Source: CAYHSW01 sp964431075
Lineage (GTDB): Bacteria; Patescibacteriota; Microgenomatia; JAMCZE01
NCBI GenBank assembly: GCA_964431075.1
Contig: CAYSID010000009.1
Coordinates: 1 to 38,193, forward strand
Direction of reading: 5' to 3'
Length of the DNA stretch: 38,193 bases
The translations under genes and the position numbers were made by a program. Positions 15,428-23,378 of the stretch are shown here, piece by piece. Numbering within the stretch: the first letter of the stretch is position 1; every line of letters starts with the position of its first letter. The notes under the pieces were generated by a model. The model had not been told where the DNA came from, made no database searches, and was given only the letters and a program-made list of their open reading frames with translations.

Positions 15428-16780
15428 AATTTCTCTTTTTATCAACAATATATTCTCATTGAGTTGTGGATTTTGTGCTAATAACTCCCTAATTTTACGC
15501 TCGGCGTGGATAACCGTCGTGTGGTCTTTACGGTTTAGGGCATTGGCAATTTCCACGTATCCCATCCGGCTTTCGGTCCGTAAAATATACATCGCAATTT
15601 GGCGTGGTAAAACAAGCTCGGCGTTTCTTTTGTCTGAAAGGATTTCCGGGGTTTTTATTCCGGTTATTTTTGATACGGCGGATATGACCGCCCTGGGGGA
15701 AACAAAGCCCTTTTTGATTTCCCTCACTTCGTTACCATTGACTTTTATAACCGTTTGGACAAATTCAAGGTTGATAACCTCTTTTTCTGTCAGACTGCGG
15801 GCAATGATAAGCTGGATACCGCCCTCAATTTCCCGGATATTACTTTGGTAATGCTGGGCCAGATATTCAATAATGTCGTCATCCCATTTTTGGTTTCTCA
15901 TCTCTAATTTTTGTTTGATAATAGCCATACGCATTTCCAGATCTGGCGGCTGGATGTCCACAGCCAGTCCTCCCATCAGTCGCGACAACAACCGATCCTC
16001 TACTTTAATTTCCTCCGGCGGACGGTCTGATGTCAGGACAATCTGTTTTTCGTTCATAAATAGGGTGTTGAAACAATGAAAAAACTCCTCCTGCATTGCC
16101 TCTTTGGAGGACATAAACTGTATGTCGTCCATGAGGAGCAAATCCACGTCGCGGTATTTTTTTTTGAAAGTGGGAGTAGATTTTTCTCGAAAACTGGCAA
16201 CCAGATCGTTTAAAAATAATTCCGCCGGGGTATAAAGTATCCGCCAGTCCGGGTGATTAGCGTAAATCTCGTTGCCGATAGCCTGCATGAGATGGGTTTT
16301 GCCGATTCCTACCCCTCCGTAAATAAAAAACGGGTTGTAGTCCTTTCCGGGATTTTGGCAGATGCGAAAAGCCGCGGCATGGGCAAAATTGTTACTTGAT
16401 CCGACAACCAAAGTGGAAAATTTGTATCTTGGATTAAGTTGGGTTTTGGTGTAAGAAGGGTCTGACGCCGGCGATCTGGAATCTGGGGTCTGGAACAACG
16501 GCAGATTTGCCTCGGTTTTTTTCTCCGGGGCTTTAATTTCGAATAGTAACGAGATTTTAGCTTTTAACTGTTTTTCTAAAGAGTTTTGAATCAAGGTGTA
16601 ATACCGGCCTTCCAGGCTCGATTTTGAAGGGGTGTTAGGAGTAATTATTTTTGCCACATTGTTATCTAAGGACTGCAGGGAAGTGTTGGAAAAAAATAAT
16701 TTGGTCTGCAGTTTTCCTAAATCGACTTCAATCTCGGCGACGACAGTTTTCCACAATTTTTGAAGCTGTTCCTGGTCCAT
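15419..16780 (-). CDS. dnaA: Chromosomal replication initiator DnaA
   Basis: This 453-residue initiator, starting MDQEQLQKLWKTVVAEIEVD, has all four domains: the N-terminal interaction domain (1-85), a short linker (86-115), the AAA+ domain and the C-terminal DNA-binding domain. The AAA+ domain carries GGVGIGKT (155-162), LLLMDDIQFM and LLSRLMGGL. The DNA-binding domain carries the signature NRKDHTTVIHAERKI. DnaA opens oriC by ATP-dependent binding to DnaA boxes. The ATG at 16780 is preferred because the promoter -10 box lies 9 nt before it. Three 7-nt units (16473-16493) encode part of the linker. Confidence 0.97.
   Translation of the reverse strand: MDQEQLQKLWKTVVAEIEVDLGKLQTKLFFSNTSLQSLDNNVAKIITPNTPSKSSLEGRYYTLIQNSLEKQLKAKISLLFEIKAPEKKTEANLPLFQTPDSRSPASDPSYTKTQLNPRYKFSTLVVGSSNNFAHAAAFRICQNPGKDYNPFFIYGGVGIGKTHLMQAIGNEIYANHPDWRILYTPAELFLNDLVASFREKSTPTFKKKYRDVDLLLMDDIQFMSSKEAMQEEFFHCFNTLFMNEKQIVLTSDRPPEEIKVEDRLLSRLMGGLAVDIQPPDLEMRMAIIKQKLEMRNQKWDDDIIEYLAQHYQSNIREIEGGIQLIIARSLTEKEVINLEFVQTVIKVNGNEVREIKKGFVSPRAVISAVSKITGIKTPEILSDKRNAELVLPRQIAMYILRTESRMGYVEIANALNRKDHTTVIHAERKIRELLAQNPQLNENILLIKREIWG
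16473..16493. repeat. Tandem heptamer array in the dnaA linker
   Basis: Plus-strand units GATCTGG, AATCTGG and GGTCTGG, 21 nt or exactly seven codons. They encode part of the TPDSRSP stretch of domain II, the DnaA region most tolerant of length change. Confidence 0.8.
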
Positions 16781-16789
16781 ACAGAAAAC

Positions 16790-16817
16790 ACTATACAAGT
16801 TATCCACAAAATTTCAA
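16790..16817 (-). promoter_or_regulatory. dnaA promoter containing a perfect DnaA box
   Basis: Minus strand: TTGAAA (16812-16817), 16-nt spacer, TATAGT (16790-16795), with the ATG 9 nt downstream. A perfect consensus DnaA box TTATCCACA (plus strand, 16800-16808) lies inside the spacer, where bound DnaA would block RNA polymerase. This is the expected form of dnaA autorepression. Confidence 0.65.
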
Positions 16818-16927
16818 CTGGATACAAATAGGTCAAATGATTATCATTTGCGAATAATGTTTTATTTTGTGGACGGAGAAAGGGTAGTTTTTCTTGATAT
16901 TGGAACCCACGAAATATATAAATAAAA

Positions 16928-18139
16928 TTACTTTGCCTTAATCTCAATTGGGGGTAAAGTGGCGCCGGTAAGATCCACTTTGGTTTCGTCAAAAACATAA
17001 CCCTCCTTTTCCAGTTCGATAATATAGGTGCCGTTTTCCAGGGGAGTGGAAGCTAGAAACTGACCCAATTTATTGGTGCGCAGGGCCCGAACCGGTGCCC
17101 CGGCGGTGTTTTTGACAAGGACAATGACTCCGGCGATAGCCAGCCCATTTTGGTCGTCAACCAGGCCATGAATGGTATTGGGTGGCAGCTTGCCGTCGGC
17201 TACCTTGTCAACCGGTAACTTATCCGCAAATTTAACCCGAGTTTCCCGGGGAACAGCCGGCGGGGGAGGCGGCATTTTAGCGAGAATCAGGTCCTGCTTG
17301 AGTCTCTCCCGGTCTTCCTTGGCCATTTCTAAAATCTTTTTCAAGTCGGTGAGTTGCTTTTGGTATTGATTATTGGTTAAAGCATGTTCCTCATTTTTCC
17401 GTGTTAATTCGGCGATCTTGACATTTAGTTCGTCAATTTGCTCAAGAAGTTTGCGGTTGATCGCTTCGACTTCGGCAATTTTCTGCTGTTTGTCCAAAAT
17501 GGCGTACTCAATACCCGGCTCCTGATCCTCAACGGGAGCAGCTCCGGCGGCCTTAGCTAAATCATCAATTGTTGGTGCTCGCAGCGCCTCCATTTTAATT
17601 TCCTTCCGGACCCTTTTTATTCTCTGGTCATAGAAGGCTTTAGTTGTCTGCCTGTCTTCGATAAGATCGTCGACGGTGACCGGCGGGGGCTCGGGCGGGG
17701 ATTGGTTGTTAGTTAAGAGGTCGTCAATGGTGGGAGCGCCGGAAACCGTTGCCAAATAATCCCGGAGCTTAGTTTTGTCGGTGACCGGAGCAAAAGTTGG
17801 TTCCACTATTGTTTGGTCAACCAGAGATTGGTCAAGAAAGTCGAGTTTAACGGCGGATTTTTTCCAAAGATATTGCGTCGGTTTATAAACCGATCGAAAA
17901 AAATTGACAATCCAGGTTTCCAAGGGGCGTTCTTGAATAGGCAAAAAAGCCAGAGCAACGCCGGAAATGAAAGCGAAAAAGGTCAAAGGCATTTTGACGA
18001 TGGGATTCCAGTTGGTAATATAAAAAACCCAGGCAATAATGGCCCCGGCGGCCAGATAGCCAAACTGTTTGAGGGTCATGTCCCCCACCAGTTTAAACTG
18101 GAACCCCGTAATGTCCTGCGGTACCGGATGTTGATCCAT
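16928..18139 (-). CDS. PrgI-family type IV secretion protein with coiled coil and C-terminal beta-sandwich
   Basis: This 403-residue protein, starting MDQHPVPQDITGFQFKLVGD, has a PrgI/VirB3-like N-terminus with two transmembrane helices (~25-42 and 48-66) and RPLETWIVNFFRS. A linker follows with three copies of an acidic motif: APTIDDLL (135-142), VTVDDL (154-159) and APTIDDL (188-194). After that come a long coiled coil (~205-288), a Pro-rich hinge and a carboxypeptidase-regulatory-like beta-sandwich (~320-403, with IHGLVDDQNGLAIAGVIV). PrgI proteins partner with VirB4-type ATPases at the membrane. The motif recurs in the VirB4 tail in this window. I chose the ATG at 18139 because it gives the PrgI-typical start. 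Confidence 0.82.
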   Translation of the reverse strand: MDQHPVPQDITGFQFKLVGDMTLKQFGYLAAGAIIAWVFYITNWNPIVKMPLTFFAFISGVALAFLPIQERPLETWIVNFFRSVYKPTQYLWKKSAVKLDFLDQSLVDQTIVEPTFAPVTDKTKLRDYLATVSGAPTIDDLLTNNQSPPEPPPVTVDDLIEDRQTTKAFYDQRIKRVRKEIKMEALRAPTIDDLAKAAGAAPVEDQEPGIEYAILDKQQKIAEVEAINRKLLEQIDELNVKIAELTRKNEEHALTNNQYQKQLTDLKKILEMAKEDRERLKQDLILAKMPPPPPAVPRETRVKFADKLPVDKVADGKLPPNTIHGLVDDQNGLAIAGVIVLVKNTAGAPVRALRTNKLGQFLASTPLENGTYIIELEKEGYVFDETKVDLTGATLPPIEIKAK

Positions 18140-18158
18140 GGTAATACAATAGCAAAAA

Positions 18159-20261
18159 TTATGTCTTTGGCCAAGGGGAGACAATGAGGGGTAAATTGTT
18201 TTGGCGGGGCAGAAGACTCCAAATTTCTTCGGTCACAAAAGGCATGAAGGGGTGTAATAACTTTAATAAAGTTTCAAGTGCAAAGTTTAAAGTTGAATAA
18301 GACACAAGACCTTTCTTATAATCTTCCAAGTATTTGTCCGCAAATTCGTGCCAGATAAATTGGTATAAATCATCACTAGCTTGCCCAAACTTAAACCCCT
18401 CAATGTTTTTTGTGGTTGATTTAACTAGTAATTGTATTTTATTATTAAGCTCTTCGTCATTTTGGGCGATTCCAGAATCCGTTTTATTGGTTTCAAGTAC
18501 GAATCTCCCAATATTCCACACTTTATTGGCAAAATTTCTCATCCCCTTAATTTTTTCCTCGGAGATGGCGATGTCTGAGGCGGGGGCCACCCCAATAACC
18601 AAAGCCATGCGCAGAGCGTCGGCACCGTATTTCTCTACCATGGGAATGGGGTCCATGACATTTCCTTTGCTCTTGCTCATTTTTTGGCCGAATTTGTCTA
18701 CCACCCGGGCGTGCATGTGAACCACCTCAAACGGGACTTTACCGGTTAAATAAAGGCCAAACATCATCATCCGGCCGACCCAGAAAAATAAAATGTCCCA
18801 CATGGTGTCCAGAACGGAAGTGGGGTAGAAGCGTTCCAAATCGCCGGAGCGGCATTTCAGGGTGTTCACCGGCCACTGACCGGACAAAAACCAGGTGTCA
18901 AAGGTGTCCGATTCTTGAATTAAATTTTTCCCTCCGCAAGTTTTGCAAACATCGGCTTCTAATTGATAGGTTGCGTCTTTCTCCGCAATAATACTTTGTC
19001 CGCTAATGTCAATTTTATTACAATCCAAACAATACCAAACCGGAATCCGCGGGCCCCAGACGATACTGCGGGAAATATTCCAGTCGCGGATATTTTCCAT
19101 CCAGTCGAAGTACAATTTCTCAAACCTTTTTTTAGGAAATATTTTTGTTTGACCTTTTTTGACGGCCGCAACGGCCTTCTCGGCCAGCGGTTTTACTTTG
19201 ACAAACCATTGGGGAATAACCATCGGCTCGATAGTGTTTTTACAACGGTAACAGATCCCGACAGTATGGATTAAGGGCTCTTCCTTAGCTAGTTTTCCGG
19301 CCGCTTTTAATAATTCAATCGTTTTTATGCGGGCTTGTTTAACATTTAACCCCACTAATTCTTTTGGGACTCTCGGGCTGTCAACCATTCGCCCTTGCCG
19401 ATTAATTATTATTAGGGTTTCAAGGTTGTTATTTTGACCTATCTCAAAATCAACCGGATCGTAACCGGGGGTAACTTTTAAGGCTCCGGTGCCAAAATCA
19501 GTCTCAATATTTTCATCAGTAATAATAGGGATTTCGATATTAATAAGCGGAATTATGGCGTTATTCTTGACTAGACTCTTATATCTTTTATCTTTTGGAT
19601 TAACCGCCACGGCCGCATCGGCAAAAATTGTTTCCGGTCGGGTAGTGGCAATCTGGATAGCGCCGTAATCCAAATAATACAGGAAATCCTGCCGTTCTTC
19701 GTGATCCACTTCCAGTTCGGAAAACCCTGTCCCGCATTTGGGGCAGTAATTGACGATTTTTTCCCCGCGGTAAATTAAGCCGTCGTTAAATAATTTCCTA
19801 AAAGTTTCTAAGACCATTTCCACAATCTGCGGTTCGAGGGAATAATGGTAGCGGGACCAATCGAGGGAAAACCCCATCCGTTTCATCTGATCGCGGTTCA
19901 AGTTTTTATTCTTGTCGCAAAAATCCCAGATCATTTGATACAGAGTATCCCGATCAAAATCAAACCGCGATTTGCCCCCTTTAGCTAAGTGTTTTTCAAA
20001 AACATACTGAGTCTCAATGCCGGCATGATCGCCCCCGGGGAGCCAAAGAGCAGGCTCGCCCTTCATGCGATGGTACCGGATCATAATGTCCTCGACGGTA
20101 AACAGGCAGTGGCCCATGTGCATGGGGTCGTTGGCATTGGGGAGCGGAAGCATGATTACAAAGGGTTTTTTATCAGAATCAGAAGGCTTGAAATACTCCC
20201 CGTCTTCCCACATCTGATAAATTTTCCCCTCTACCGCTTGGTGATTATACTTTGGGTCCAT
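18159..20261 (-). CDS. valS: Valyl-tRNA synthetase
   Basis: This 700-residue class I synthetase, starting MDPKYNHQAVEGKIYQMWED, charges tRNA-Val. PMHMGHCLF (HMGH, residues 48-51) is the HIGH motif and KMSKSKGN is present in the C-terminal half. The editing (CP1) domain carries IATTRPETIFADAAVAVNP and the DFGTGALKVTPGYDPVDFEIG segment. GDHAGIETQ and IRDWNISRSIVWGPRIPVWYC are ValRS-typical. At 700 residues it is much shorter than the ~880-950 of model bacteria and lacks the C-terminal coiled-coil tRNA arm, as in other streamlined genomes. A TACAAT lies a few nucleotides before the chosen ATG. It lies 19 nt upstream of the PrgI gene on the same strand. Confidence 0.95.
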   Translation of the reverse strand: MDPKYNHQAVEGKIYQMWEDGEYFKPSDSDKKPFVIMLPLPNANDPMHMGHCLFTVEDIMIRYHRMKGEPALWLPGGDHAGIETQYVFEKHLAKGGKSRFDFDRDTLYQMIWDFCDKNKNLNRDQMKRMGFSLDWSRYHYSLEPQIVEMVLETFRKLFNDGLIYRGEKIVNYCPKCGTGFSELEVDHEERQDFLYYLDYGAIQIATTRPETIFADAAVAVNPKDKRYKSLVKNNAIIPLINIEIPIITDENIETDFGTGALKVTPGYDPVDFEIGQNNNLETLIIINRQGRMVDSPRVPKELVGLNVKQARIKTIELLKAAGKLAKEEPLIHTVGICYRCKNTIEPMVIPQWFVKVKPLAEKAVAAVKKGQTKIFPKKRFEKLYFDWMENIRDWNISRSIVWGPRIPVWYCLDCNKIDISGQSIIAEKDATYQLEADVCKTCGGKNLIQESDTFDTWFLSGQWPVNTLKCRSGDLERFYPTSVLDTMWDILFFWVGRMMMFGLYLTGKVPFEVVHMHARVVDKFGQKMSKSKGNVMDPIPMVEKYGADALRMALVIGVAPASDIAISEEKIKGMRNFANKVWNIGRFVLETNKTDSGIAQNDEELNNKIQLLVKSTTKNIEGFKFGQASDDLYQFIWHEFADKYLEDYKKGLVSYSTLNFALETLLKLLHPFMPFVTEEIWSLLPRQNNLPLIVSPWPKT

Positions 20262-20324
20262 GAAGGAATTGTACCAATTTATCCTTGACAAATAAAGGAT
20301 TGACCTATAACATCGGCGTTAAGG

Positions 20325-21557
20325 ATGAAAAAAGTAATTGCACTTCTGTTTTTGATTGTTCATTGTTTGTTGTTCCTTGCAAATCCTGTCCACGCGGAAA
20401 GTAATTTCGTGGTTTTAAACAAGGGAACGGTAATTGAATCGGATTATTTGAAAGCGGGGGAGACGGTTCTTATTGAAGGTGAGATTAAAGGGGATGCTTT
20501 CCTTGCCGGCGGGGTGGTCACGGTCAACGGCGCAATTGACGGCGATTTGTTTGTTTTTGGAGGTAAAGTCAGTGTCAACGGGCCGGTTAACAATAATATC
20601 CGGATTTTTGGCGGGGATGTTACTTTGACCGGTCCGGTGGGACGCAACGTCTTGCTTATCGGTGGTAATTTATCCGTTAATAAATCCGCTGCTCTTGGGG
20701 GCAGTTTGATCGCCGCCGGCGGCAATCTGGACCTCTCGGCTTCCCGGCTGGGACGGGGTTTTCGGTTTTTTGGCGGCCGGCTTTATCTGAATACGCTGGT
20801 GGCTAACGAAGCCTTTGTGGTGGCCGAAAGGGAATTTTTTCTGGGGCCGGCGGCTTCTATTGCCGGTAACTTAAAATATACCGGCAGAAGCGAAGCGGTT
20901 TTGGATCCGGGGGCAACGGTTTCCGGAGAAATTTTATACGAGCCAAAAATAAAAGAAGCGGATTACCCGGGTTTTTTCTCGGCGAAAAAATATTTTGACG
21001 GGTTTTCCAAATTAAGACCGTTTTTAGAAGTAATCAGTCTGGCGGTGTCGTTTATTATTGGTTTCGTTTTGTTGGGACTTTTCCCTAAAATTTTTGAAAA
21101 AACCACCATGGCCATTGAAACCCGCCCTTACGCCGCTTTCGGGACGGGAATAATCTCGTTTTTACTAATTGGTCTGGTCATTGTTTTGTTAACCGTAACT
21201 TTAGTGGGAATCCCGTTAGCGGTCATGACCTTTTTATTATCTTTGCTTTTAGCTTATGTCGCCCGGTTTTTAATCGCTTTTTTTATCGGCCGCAAAATAA
21301 TGCTTAGTAAATTTGGGGAACGGCGCGGCTGGTCAATTGTCCTGGGTCTGACCGTTTATGCTTTCTTGAGTTTTATTCCCGTTGTTGGAGAATTGTTGCG
21401 CTGGATCTTATTGACTTTTGCCCTCGGCGGCCTGGTTCTCTCTTACCGTCAACCCGCTATCTACGAGCAGCAACCAATACCATTCGAATCTGTTCCAGTG
21501 ACACCGGCCCGGCACGCAAAACGACCGGGGCGTCCCCGGTCACGTCCACGACGGTAG
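20325..21557 (+). CDS. Membrane protein with bactofilin-like beta-repeat domain
   Basis: This 410-residue protein has a signal peptide (1-24, ending PVHA) and an extracytoplasmic domain (~30-205) of short repeated strands such as EGEIKGDAFLAGG, NGAIDGDLFVFGG and TGPVGRNVLLIGG. This pattern is typical of bactofilin/polymer-forming right-handed beta-helices. Four to five transmembrane helices (~235-375) and a basic tail follow. Similar proteins are annotated as polymer-forming cytoskeletal proteins; a scaffold role is inferred only. The signal peptide region is encoded by four heptamer units. The last 101 nt, coding for a Pro/Arg-rich tail, are antisense to the end of tsaC. Confidence 0.78.
   Translation: MKKVIALLFLIVHCLLFLANPVHAESNFVVLNKGTVIESDYLKAGETVLIEGEIKGDAFLAGGVVTVNGAIDGDLFVFGGKVSVNGPVNNNIRIFGGDVTLTGPVGRNVLLIGGNLSVNKSAALGGSLIAAGGNLDLSASRLGRGFRFFGGRLYLNTLVANEAFVVAEREFFLGPAASIAGNLKYTGRSEAVLDPGATVSGEILYEPKIKEADYPGFFSAKKYFDGFSKLRPFLEVISLAVSFIIGFVLLGLFPKIFEKTTMAIETRPYAAFGTGIISFLLIGLVIVLLTVTLVGIPLAVMTFLLSLLLAYVARFLIAFFIGRKIMLSKFGERRGWSIVLGLTVYAFLSFIPVVGELLRWILLTFALGGLVLSYRQPAIYEQQPIPFESVPVTPARHAKRPGRPRSRPRR
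20354..20380. repeat. Heptamer array in a signal-peptide-coding region
   Basis: Units GATTGTT, CATTGTT, TGTTGTT and CCTTGC, in the same order and register as the lepA array (GACTGTT, CACTGTT, CCTTGCT, CATTGCT) and its yidC relative. They encode the hydrophobic core of the signal peptide. Confidence 0.65.
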
Positions 21558-22026
21558 AGGGAGGATTTTCTGGCAATTTTCCGCTGTCAAGAATAAAATC
21601 TACCCCGGGTAAATTTATTTCGGAAACAGAATAAGGATTTTTTCCGCCGGAAATATTAGCGGAAGTGGTAGTAAACGGGAAATCGCAAAGCTTTAATAAT
21701 TCTAAAACTACAGGGTGATTTGGAGTGCGAACACCAACAGTTCCCGAACCGTCGTTTTTATTTAAAACAAGGGTCAACGGCCCGGGAAAGAATTTCTGAA
21801 ATAAAATTTTCCCCATTTCCGTTAGATCAGCAATTTCTAACAACTGATCAATATCCCTAACGGCTAAAATTAAGGGTTTGTTAAAATCTCTTCCTTTAAT
21901 TTCATAAATTTTTTGAATCGCCTTTTGGTCATAAGCATTAGCCGCCAGGCCGTAGCAGGTGTCGGTGGGATGAACAACCACCCCGCCATTTTTTAAAATT
22001 TCGGTTGCTTTTTGAATGTTAGTCAT
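21457..22026 (-). CDS. tsaC: L-threonylcarbamoyladenylate synthase
   Basis: This 189-residue YrdC/Sua5-type enzyme makes threonylcarbamoyl-AMP from threonine, bicarbonate and ATP, the first step of t6A37 tRNA modification. Family elements are ATEILKNGGVVVHPTDTCYGLA, the KGRDFNKPLILAV loop, FFPGPLTLVL, VGVRTPNHP and FTTTSANISGG. The ATG at 22026 overlaps the TGA of tsaD as ATGA, which fixes the start and couples the two t6A genes. It lacks the Sua5 C-terminal domain. The final ~33 codons are antisense to the tail of the bactofilin-like gene. Confidence 0.94.
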   Translation of the reverse strand: MTNIQKATEILKNGGVVVHPTDTCYGLAANAYDQKAIQKIYEIKGRDFNKPLILAVRDIDQLLEIADLTEMGKILFQKFFPGPLTLVLNKNDGSGTVGVRTPNHPVVLELLKLCDFPFTTTSANISGGKNPYSVSEINLPGVDFILDSGKLPENPPSTVVDVTGDAPVVLRAGPVSLEQIRMVLVAARR

Positions 22027-23000
22027 ATGGCAAGGGAAGGATCGGCCTGAACTTTTTCCCAAGGCACGGGTTTGTAATTAAAATATGCCGCGCTGGCAAT
22101 ATAGGCGGCGTTATCAGTACATAACGAAAAATCCGGAACATAAATTTTGAATTTGGAATCTAGAATTTGGAATTTTTCGCGGAGGCGCTTATTAGCTGCC
22201 ACACCTCCCGCTAGAAGAATATTATTTATTTGATATTTTTCGGCCGCTTTTCTGGTTTTAGTCACTAAAACATCGGTAATGGCTTCTTGCAATTCGTAAG
22301 CCAGATAACCGGAATCTTGAATTTTGAATCTAGAATCTAGGGAGAGACGGCTAACAGCGGTTTTTAAGCCGGAAAAACTAAAATCAAAAGATTTATCATC
22401 AATCATTGGGCGGGGGAGTTTATATAAATCATTTTTTATGGCAGCCTTTTCAATTGCTAATCCGCCCGGATACCCAAGATTTAAAAGTCGCGCGCATTTG
22501 TCAAAACATTCTCCGGCGGCGTCGTCACGAGTGCCACCAAGATATTTAAATTTTCCATGATCAGTCATTAGTATTAATTCGCTGTGGCCCCCGCTGACAA
22601 GCAATACTAACGCGGGGAATTGGGGTTTAGAAACAAGCCAATTAGCGTAAATGTGGCCCACGAGATGATTAACGGGAATCAAGGGCACTTTCCAAACGTA
22701 AGCCAAGGTTTTTGCCGTCTCGACGCCAACAAGTAACGAACCAATTAACCCCGGCCCAATCGTGACAGCGATGGCGTCAATTGCCTGTAGGCCTGTATTC
22801 CTGTCTGCCTGTATGGCTTCGTTTATTACTGGGATGATGGATTTAATCTGTTCACGGGCGGCTTTTTCGGGAATAATCCCGCCGTATTTGGCGTGGATCG
22901 CCTGCGAACTGGCTACAATATTACTCATTAATGTAATGCCGTCCTTGACCACCGCCGCCGCCGTTTCATCACAACTGGTTTCAATGCCCAAAATTAACAC
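22023..23000 (-). CDS. tsaD: tRNA threonylcarbamoyladenosine transferase TsaD
   Basis: This 325-residue ASKHA-fold protein (Kae1/Qri7/TsaD family) transfers the threonylcarbamoyl group to A37 of tRNA. It begins MLILGIETSCDETAAAVV and has HLVGHIYAN with the two metal-binding His residues. LLVSGGHSELI, FDFSFSGLKTAV and the C-terminal CTDNAAYIA with the third metal ligand are also present. The usual His after GGIIPEKAARE is Gln here. Three loops are encoded by short tandem arrays: DRNTGLQA, LDSRFKIQDSGY and FQILDSKFKI. It is followed directly by tsaC; tsaB and tsaE are not in the window. Confidence 0.95.
   Translation of the reverse strand: MLILGIETSCDETAAAVVKDGITLMSNIVASSQAIHAKYGGIIPEKAAREQIKSIIPVINEAIQADRNTGLQAIDAIAVTIGPGLIGSLLVGVETAKTLAYVWKVPLIPVNHLVGHIYANWLVSKPQFPALVLLVSGGHSELILMTDHGKFKYLGGTRDDAAGECFDKCARLLNLGYPGGLAIEKAAIKNDLYKLPRPMIDDKSFDFSFSGLKTAVSRLSLDSRFKIQDSGYLAYELQEAITDVLVTKTRKAAEKYQINNILLAGGVAANKRLREKFQILDSKFKIYVPDFSLCTDNAAYIASAAYFNYKPVPWEKVQADPSLAI
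22147..22174. repeat. Heptamer array A in tsaD
   Basis: Plus-strand units TTGAATT, TGGAATC, TAGAATT and TGGAATT, 28 nt, with degenerate flanks. They encode FQILDSKFKI in the loop before the CTDNAA metal site. Confidence 0.85.
22310..22337. repeat. Heptamer array B in tsaD
   Basis: Plus-strand units CGGAATC, TTGAATT, TTGAATC and TAGAATC. They encode the LDSRFKIQDS stretch after FSFSGLKTAV and belong to the same sequence family as array A and the lepA array at 31135. Confidence 0.85.
22783..22814. repeat. Octamer array in tsaD
   Basis: Four 8-nt units on the plus strand (GCCTGTAG, GCCTGTAT, TCCTGTCT, GCCTGTAT). They encode ADRNTGLQA before the IDAIAVTIGPG element. The core matches the virB4 tail array on the opposite strand. 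Confidence 0.85.
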
Positions 23001-23008
23001 ATCTGGAT

Positions 23009-23038
23009 TTTATCAGATACGATTAGATTTATCAGATA
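23009..23038. promoter_or_regulatory. Perfect 11-bp direct repeat upstream of tsaD
   Basis: TTTATCAGATA occurs at 23009-23019 and 23028-23038, a 19-bp period, between the divergent tsaD and the small gene at 23077. It could be an operator or a chance duplication. On the minus strand it supplies TGATAAAAT just before the tsaD start. Confidence 0.4.
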
Positions 23039-23076
23039 GTTGATTTTCGAGGATGGCTATTATATTATAGGATACA

Positions 23077-23325
23077 ATGAGTTTATCTCCTGATCAGAAA
23101 ACAGCAGTTCAGGGTATTTACCAGCAAATTTGTACATATAGAAAGATTGTTTGTGATTCAAATACCCCAAGGTCCGCTCGTTTGCAAGCCATAAGTCAAG
23201 CGCGAAATTTATTGGGAGAAGTAGATAAAATGGGGACCGAAGCTCAAAATTACTTTCTTTCTTTCGATGGAATAAAAGTTGTCCAAATGGGTAATGGGAG
23301 GGTAGCCTTCGTTAAAACAGAGTAA
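23077..23325 (+). CDS. Small hypothetical protein, mostly helical
   Basis: This 82-residue soluble protein starts MSLSPDQKTAVQGIYQQICT. It has Gln/Ala/Arg-rich helical segments (ARLQAISQARNLLGEVDKMG) and a short beta-like end (GIKVVQMGNGRVAFVKTE). It has two Cys and no recognisable motif. An AT-rich TATTATATTATAGG stretch lies just before the ATG, fitting a near-leaderless start. It stands alone between tsaD (divergent) and fic gene 3 (convergent). The composition and ordered pattern suggest a real gene, but I assign no function. Confidence 0.55.
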   Translation: MSLSPDQKTAVQGIYQQICTYRKIVCDSNTPRSARLQAISQARNLLGEVDKMGTEAQNYFLSFDGIKVVQMGNGRVAFVKTE

Positions 23326-23378
23326 TATAATCAGAAGTTATTTGTTTTGTGCACTCTACGCCCCCCATTTTCTAAGAT

